Below the pieces are notes generated by a model. The model ran no database searches and was not told where the DNA came from. It saw only the letters and a list, made by a program, of their open reading frames with translations. A stretch of DNA of 64,000 nt from Symsagittifera roscoffensis (taxonomy: Eukaryota; Xenacoelomorpha; Acoela; Convolutidae). The first letter of the stretch is position 1, and the number at the start of each line of letters is the position of its first letter. The translations under genes were made by a program, and so were the position numbers. Positions 59,051 through 64,000 of the stretch are shown in pieces. The DNA is taken from assembly GCF_963678635.1 (NCBI RefSeq), contig NC_087068.1:992001-1056000 (forward strand). The letters are read 5' to 3'.

Positions 59051-60218
59051 ACTTAGCTCCCCTTTGTCAATGGGTACGGAAGGATTTCCACATCTAGTTA
59101 GTTATCTCTCGGAGTTCTGGGACAAAGCAACCATCATAACTTATTGCGCTATTACTGAATCAGCGGTGCCCTGATTTATTTCGCAATCCCTATGTGCCTG
59201 TTGAAATCGCAATCCCTATGTGCCTGAGAAAGGCAGTATTGAACAGACTACATCGGACTCACCCGGGACAAGACTCAAAAATCGACGCAGCGGTCTACTT
59301 AAAGTGTCGGAAGATGCACAGGGATGTAATCAACTTAAGCCAAAACTGCAGATGGAGTACCCTCTATGGTAATAATATTAGGTTATCAAAACTGTTCAAT
59401 TCATCAAAACGTCTACCCAAACTTTCCGGCCCAAACGAGGAGCTCCAACTTGATTTCGCAGGACCAACGATAGACAAAGAAGGGACAAAATCGTATGTTC
59501 TAGTACCTGTATACAGGTTTTTAAAATATCCTTCAACACTTATTACAAGGTCTACCGGAGCAGACAAGATCATAAAATTTCTAAGAGTTTCTATTCAAAT
59601 CCATAGCATACAAAAATCTATCGAATGGACCAGTTTTCAGAGATTGAAAACAAAAAAGTTATAGATTTTTGCAAGCAGAGGGGTATTTTTTTGCCAAGAT
59701 GGAGACCACCGAGGATGTGGTTTAGTTGCACGAAGTATTCAAACTATTAAGAGGAAACTGTAAGCAATGCAAGCCGACCCAAAACTTTCGGATATCAAAT
59801 CCGTAAAGGGACAAAACTTAGAAGATATATGTTGCAGTAAGCTTTCAGTTTAAAAAAAACTGCATTTGAAGTTCTTCTTAGGCAAAAATCTAGCACCTGT
59901 TTTTCTCGAATAAAGGACAAAATATTTAATTTAGATCGTGAACAACTAGCTAGAGCTATATTAACATCAAAAGAGATGCGGGAACAGTCTATTTCAGGAA
60001 AGCATTTCGAAGGCCATACCAATAGGAGAATTAGGCCAAAGAAAGACGACAATAAAAGCATTAACACTCTGTAGAACTTAGCAAAACGGCCAAAGACTGA
60101 AGACAGCTAAGAATACATCTGACGCATGCCGAAGGATCAGAGCGGGGAAACAACTCGCTGAAAGAGTCCCATTACTCGCCGCAAGCCTCAGAAACGACCT
60201 AAATCAGGGCACTCTCAG

Positions 60219-60577
60219 TGTTATACCCTCAACCGTTAGGTGAGGTATAATCTAGAATCTATGTAATCAAAGTCTATGCTGTTCGCTAACTGAGAATAGA
60301 GAGTTAGAAAGGTTGAGAGAACAACTTTAATTCAGTTGATAAAGTTAAGTCTGATTCGAATCTGACCTCGAAATCATGAGAGAGACAGAGACTCATAAAT
60401 AACTATTGAATATGGTGTTAGGTTTAGTAGGTACTTAATTTAGATCAGACAGCTATGATTACGTTTACACAATGTTACATAAGTATATATGGTTAACGTT
60501 CAGGCTAAGAACAATCTATGTAATGTTTTAGGTAGACGGAGTTCTAATCGGTATCCAGTATATCCGTACGGATAACA
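60219..60577 (-). mobile_element. 3' LTR of the minus-strand Ty3/gypsy element
   Basis: On the minus strand this 359-bp stretch starts TGTTATCCGTACGG and ends GGGTATAACA, giving TGTTAT...ATAACA inverted ends. It is preceded immediately by a polypurine tract (GCAAAGGGGAA, plus-strand 60578-60588), as expected for a 3' LTR. The five bases after it (plus 60214-60218, CTCAG) should be the target duplication. The 5' LTR lies beyond the right edge, so identity between LTRs cannot be checked here. The insertion point lies in or at the end of the decayed plus-strand relative. Confidence 0.82.
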
Positions 60578-60588
60578 TTCCCCTTTGC
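60578..60588 (-). promoter_or_regulatory. Polypurine tract
   Basis: GCAAAGGGGAA on the minus strand directly abuts the TGTTAT start of the LTR. It is the second-strand primer site expected in LTR retrotransposons. Confidence 0.75.
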
Positions 60589-60612
60589 TTTTTCTATATG
60601 ATGAGCACATCA

Positions 60613-61394
60613 TATGTCCTCCTGTTTTTCAGTAGCGTCCTTGTTTGGTGGAATGGAAGTTTTGGGGGCGTTCGTTGCCGATGATGTCTGTGGTATCTGT
60701 TGAGTGGCCGATTCGTTGCTTTTCTCGTCCTTTGCTTGTTTAATGAGACATTTAGGGCGATCTTGTCTCTCACATTCTCTTTGGAATGTCATCGAGTTTT
60801 TTGGTGGCGAGATGGATTTGAGGATCTTCATTGCGTCGTTAAAACTGTCAATGAAAGATTTGTCTGGTGAGCATGACGTTCCAGTTGGTCTGTCGATCAC
60901 GTAACGTGAACTAATTGCTCGTTGTAAGGGGCTATTTTGTGAACTGCGTTGGGCTGACGTAGTTGACGTATTTAACTCTGACACTAATTTGTCACTCGGG
61001 TTACTCTGTGGTGACGTTGTGTGTGTGGTCGTTTTTGTTGGTGTATGCAGTGTTTCATTTGGCTCGGATGCATCGCCAATGCAAGTGATTGGGCCGCCTG
61101 TCCCTTCACTGGTTTCTTGAACCCGTAACTGCTCTTGTCTGTTGTGTCAATTTCGATATCGGTTGACGATTCTTGTACCGTGCCTGCCTGACCAATTGGT
61201 TCTGCGTTTTTATCTTGTTGTACTGTTATGAGACAGACTTCGTTATCCAAAGTGTTATCGGCGATTGTGTTAATTGGAATTGCATTTCCGAATTTGTGTG
61301 CAAGCGCGCTTGTTTTGGTCCTTGTGGATCTACGGCTTGGTATTGTTTCTTGTGGCGGCGTATTTTTCCGGTCCATCTTTTTGGCTGGGGGCAT
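60613..61394 (-). CDS. Accessory ORF(s) downstream of pol in the Ty3/gypsy element
   Basis: A 136-codon frame with ATG at 61394 (MPPAKKMDRKNTPPQETIP...) overlaps the end of the pol frame by about 65 nt in another frame. It ends with TAG at 60984. A further open frame of about 125 codons follows to 60610, containing SFIDSFNDAMKILKSI and a Ser/Thr/Asn/Pro-rich tail. The second has only a GTG at its start, so it is probably the continuation of the first after a frameshift, or is reached by another mechanism. Neither shows a known domain or a membrane span, so an envelope is unlikely. Nucleocapsid-like basic/Ser-Pro composition is all that can be said. Function unknown. Confidence 0.6.
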
Positions 61395-62967
61395 TTTTTA
61401 GCGATTGCGTCATATCTTGGATAATAGAATCGTCCGATGAGATTGAAATTGACGTTTCACACTCAAATTCTATGTGCTTGTTGTCCCTGCGTACTTTCTC
61501 TGGGCTGCCCTTTCCTTTTCGGCTTGGCGACTTAAGATTCTTCGTAGTCGTTGGTGGGTTTTTTAACGACGGATTTTTTGATGTTGTTGGTATCGTTCTA
61601 TGAATTCGATCCTGTCCTAGAGTCCTTCTGTTTGTTGTTTGCCAGATAAGTTCCACGATATTCTTTGGTGGCTTTCGTTTGGGGCTCGTAGGTGTTGATG
61701 TTTTTCTTGCCGGATTCTCTGGTCCCTTTGATGTTTGCTTTGTGATCTTTGAGCCAGTTGGTTTCGCTTGTTTAGCTTCTTTGTCTGAAATACGGGGTTT
61801 AGCTCTTGGTAAATGTTTGTATGCTACAAAGTCCTTTAGCTGTGCCGGTCTACATTTACCGTACACTCGCGGATCTGGTACAAACGCTAAACCGTCGTAT
61901 CTTATTACCCTCGGTTGTTTCCCATCTTCCCGGACCCATGCAGTGTGCGGGGAGTAATTAATGATTGAACCGTTTTCGATTACCTTGAATTGTGCCCCGA
62001 ATACCCCAGGATTTTTTGTTTTACGTGCTATGGTACCCAATTTTCTTGCCACTTGTTCCATAAATTTTCCTAATTTCGGATTTATGGTGTTTTGGGGTCC
62101 TTTAAATCGATCTTTTAGGAACACCAAGGGGGCTCTTTCTATTATTTGTTTTTCTTGTTGTGTAAGCCAACGAATTGGTTTTCTTGTTCTAATATTCGCT
62201 ATATCATGTTGCGGGTTATCGGCGAGAAAAGACCGTTTAACTTTTTGTAAGTCATAGGGTATATTATTAAGTGGAAGATGCGCACCTATTGGGAATTTTT
62301 TCAGCAGAGCTTGGTCGAACTCCTCGTCCTCGTCAGTGTCCGAAAGTGTCACCTGCTTCTTTTTCACTATTTCCATCTGGCTAGTTTTTGCTGGTCCTGG
62401 AGTCTTACTTCGAACCGCTTGTGTAGATGGTCCCGCTGGTTCACAGGGAGGTTCGGGAAGATAGTTACTCTTGTAGACCACGCTCAGTTTGTCCTCACTA
62501 TTGGTGTCCCTATTCCAAATTGCCTCGGGCGTGAGGGCAGACTTTTTGAGTATCTTTTTAACTAAACACGAAAGTTTTGTGTTTTCCCAAGAGAGATTAG
62601 AGATTTTAGGTGTAGTGCAGATATTAGTTAAAGGTGTGTTTGGTTTACGCCCGTAGTGCGCTTCAAATGGTGTAATTTTTGTTGTTGCGTGTGGGGTAAT
62701 ACGCAGTGTCTTGATCAATTCTGCCACACCTGACGCTATTTTGTACGGTGTGATATTTTTATCGATTTTCATAATAGCGAGACGAGTTTTTAAAGTTCTG
62801 ATTAGTCTTTCTACCATGCCCAATGAGCGATGGTCGTCCACTGGAGCAAATATCAGCTTAATGTTTTTGCTTTTGCAATAGATCATAAATTTTTTAGCCC
62901 GAAACCCTTGAGCTTGGTCACACCGGATATTCCTTGGTACACCGTGATTGACAATATGTGTTTGCAT
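61330..62967 (-). CDS. Ty3/gypsy integrase core and C-terminal extension
   Basis: This 545-codon open frame begins in the integrase catalytic core. The motif RCDQAQGF supplies the second Asp and SLGMVERLIRTLK supplies the Glu, with exactly 35 residues between them (D-35-E). It continues through ITPFEAHYGRKP, usual for gypsy integrases, and then a long Lys/Arg/Pro-rich tail of about 350 residues with a VFGAQFKVIENGSI block and many SPxK-like sites. The tail is longer than in most family members. The frame is separated from the upstream pol frame (62997-64000) by a single-base shift near 63000-63010. The ATG at 62967 is thus unlikely to be a real start. The shift could be a mutation, a sequencing error or programmed frameshifting; the first two are more likely. 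Confidence 0.85.
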   Translation of the reverse strand: MQTHIVNHGVPRNIRCDQAQGFRAKKFMIYCKSKNIKLIFAPVDDHRSLGMVERLIRTLKTRLAIMKIDKNITPYKIASGVAELIKTLRITPHATTKITPFEAHYGRKPNTPLTNICTTPKISNLSWENTKLSCLVKKILKKSALTPEAIWNRDTNSEDKLSVVYKSNYLPEPPCEPAGPSTQAVRSKTPGPAKTSQMEIVKKKQVTLSDTDEDEEFDQALLKKFPIGAHLPLNNIPYDLQKVKRSFLADNPQHDIANIRTRKPIRWLTQQEKQIIERAPLVFLKDRFKGPQNTINPKLGKFMEQVARKLGTIARKTKNPGVFGAQFKVIENGSIINYSPHTAWVREDGKQPRVIRYDGLAFVPDPRVYGKCRPAQLKDFVAYKHLPRAKPRISDKEAKQAKPTGSKITKQTSKGPENPARKTSTPTSPKRKPPKNIVELIWQTTNRRTLGQDRIHRTIPTTSKNPSLKNPPTTTKNLKSPSRKGKGSPEKVRRDNKHIEFECETSISISSDDSIIQDMTQSLKNAPSQKDGPEKYAATRNNTKP

Positions 62968-62996
62968 AAATTTTATGATCGTATCTGCCTTGTTAT

Positions 62997-64000
62997 TTGC
63001 TACTACTTGGGAATCGTGGGAATCTATCTACCCCAACTAGGATGTACACGTCTTTATTGTTTTCATCCGGTAGCGGTCCAGCGAAATCCAATTGGATTTC
63101 CTCGTTCGGTTCAACTACGGCGTCTAGGCTAGTGAAGTGTTTCTTACCGGATATTACCCGAAGGTTCTTACCTTTAGCGCGGCACTCCTTGCAACTCTGC
63201 GCTGATGTAACTATATCTCTATGGAGATATGGATACCAAATGTGCTTGGCAGCTTCCAGCATGCCGCCTTGTCCCGGGTGAGTTAGATGGATCGAATCTA
63301 GGATGATTTGCCTTAACTGCTTTGGTATTGCTACTCTGTCATCATAGAGTAAGACGTTGTTACGGACAGACAAACGGTCGCGCACATTGTAAAAGTAGGG
63401 TCCGTAGCAGGCTTTGATCTGATCCCACTTTTGTTGTCGTATCATATTGATCAGAGGCTGAAGGTTTCGATCACGTTTCGTGGCCGCCGCGATAAACTCC
63501 ATGTCTAGTGCTTTTCGTAGATTTTTTCGAAAGAGCGGTACATCTTCCTCCTCCATAGAGATGGCTTGGCATTCTGTCGGGTGATCTGGGGGGTCTTTTT
63601 GACATAATTGATCTGACTTTTTGTTAAACGTGAAACTATCTCTCGACGGGATTACTTGGTGTCTTACGTCGCTGAATGAGAGAGTTGATTGGCACGGTTC
63701 CTCCGAGATTTCTGTGAACGATGCAAAATTGGTAGGTGGAATTGTTACCGTCGTTTGTTGTCCACTGTGACATTTCCTCAGAATTCTTTTGAACGGGGGT
63801 AGTGACATTCCTGTTTGTAATTGTCGATTCATCTTGTTGGCAACTGGAGCGCTAGCTTGTGAGGTAAGATAAGGTTGGTGATACTGAAGATTATATGAGG
63901 TTTTTTCTTTATGTAATTCGTTTATTGAGGACTGGTTCAAAATGTTTGAGTTTGACAGAGAGTGACTGTTTTCTAGAGGTTGATCAATAACAGTGAAATA
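62997..64000 (-). CDS. Ty3/gypsy pol, integrase N-terminal part (runs off the edge)
   Basis: The frame is open to the right edge of the window, so the 5' part of pol (protease, RT, RNase H) lies beyond it. Visible parts are an RNaseH-to-integrase linker, then VLLYDDRVAIPKQLRQIILD, and then the HHCC finger with SIHLTHPGQGGMLEAAKHIW and SCKEC. The start of the catalytic core follows (EEIQLDFAGPLPDE, first Asp; then VGVDRFPRFPS). This is the same architecture, and nearly the same words, as the decayed plus-strand copy at 59.2-59.5 kb, so both belong to one family. The frame is intact over more than 330 codons, which suggests recent activity. Confidence 0.9.

Larger units (their letters stand above)
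55079..60200 (+). pseudogene. Decayed Ty3/gypsy retrotransposon (plus strand)
   Basis: A primer-binding-like TGGCGCAGTCAGCAGG follows TTTCA at 55079. Gag remnants follow (DDTLKATLLQEKDYKTAS, about 55660), then a zinc knuckle CNLCEKNGQFATCC (about 55955) with Gln at the expected His. Pol then shows VEKQIKKRHIIKRNKCTSDH (56735-56800) and RT with KKNGSVKLAMDAKP (about 56950). RNase H and its end follow (57730-58130, with GLGAVFRQ and KIGIVDYLSRDP). The integrase finger is at about 59210-59340 (HRTHPGQ...), and the integrase core at about 59430 (EELQLDFAGP). The integrase tail has FEVLLRQKSSTC (about 59870). Stops and frameshifts occur throughout. It is closely related to the minus-strand element at 60219-64000, but older. 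Confidence 0.85.

Noticed and set aside
61679-62565. Three plus-strand frames of 92-98 codons
   Set aside because: They are antisense shadows of the minus-strand integrase frame.

Overview
This window is metazoan (invertebrate) genomic DNA. It is AT-rich, has GT-AG introns and is crowded with LTR-retrotransposon debris, foldback elements and minisatellites. Nothing resembles bacterial gene organisation. I could not place the species from sequence alone.

The main gene is a degenerin/epithelial sodium channel (DEG/ENaC/ASIC superfamily) subunit on the minus strand, running from about 53.2 kb down to 22.75 kb. Ten exons can be placed by eye (52995-53181, 41582-41821, 41258-41322, 32673-32861, 32424-32573, 25019-25199, 24564-24667, 23322-23488, 23033-23128 and 22877 downwards). 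All splice phases agree. Together they read in family order: the N-terminal HG motif, TM1, the FP.VT.C motif, the YGNCFTF motif, the finger/palm region, and the cysteine signature Y-x4-C-x3-C-x8-C-x-C. The first exon or start, the last extracellular cysteines and TM2 are not seen. The 3' end must lie left of the window or be lost.

Left of exon 10 is a giant minisatellite, about 1.1-22.8 kb, with one 200-N assembly gap. Its right part is built of 109-bp monomers alternating as 218-bp dimers. Its left part is built of 108-bp monomers. The array merges directly into exon 10 of the channel gene, and its monomer is homologous to the sequence just after the C-x-C motif. The array therefore appears to have been seeded from this exon/intron boundary. 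Many units still carry an AG acceptor and a GT donor around a 39-nt segment. Because 108 is a multiple of 3, the left array gives long spurious-looking reading frames (up to 1667 codons).

Intron 5 holds a second minisatellite (25-bp unit, 25.54-28.56 kb) with an internal inversion that forms a long hairpin, followed by a foldback element. Intron 3 holds a TA-flanked terminal-inverted-repeat element (32891-34864) with relatives at 35.3-36.7 kb, and a decayed BEL/Pao retrotransposon (about 36.99-39.6 kb). Intron 1 holds a decayed, very AT-rich Ty3/gypsy element with an envelope-like region (about 42.4-47.6 kb) and several foldback and dispersed repeats.

Right of the gene lie a decayed Ty3/gypsy element on the plus strand (about 55.08-60.2 kb), and then the 3' part of a much better preserved relative on the minus strand. 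That relative has a 359-bp LTR at 60219-60577, accessory ORFs, an integrase with D-35-E, and a pol ORF that runs off the right edge.
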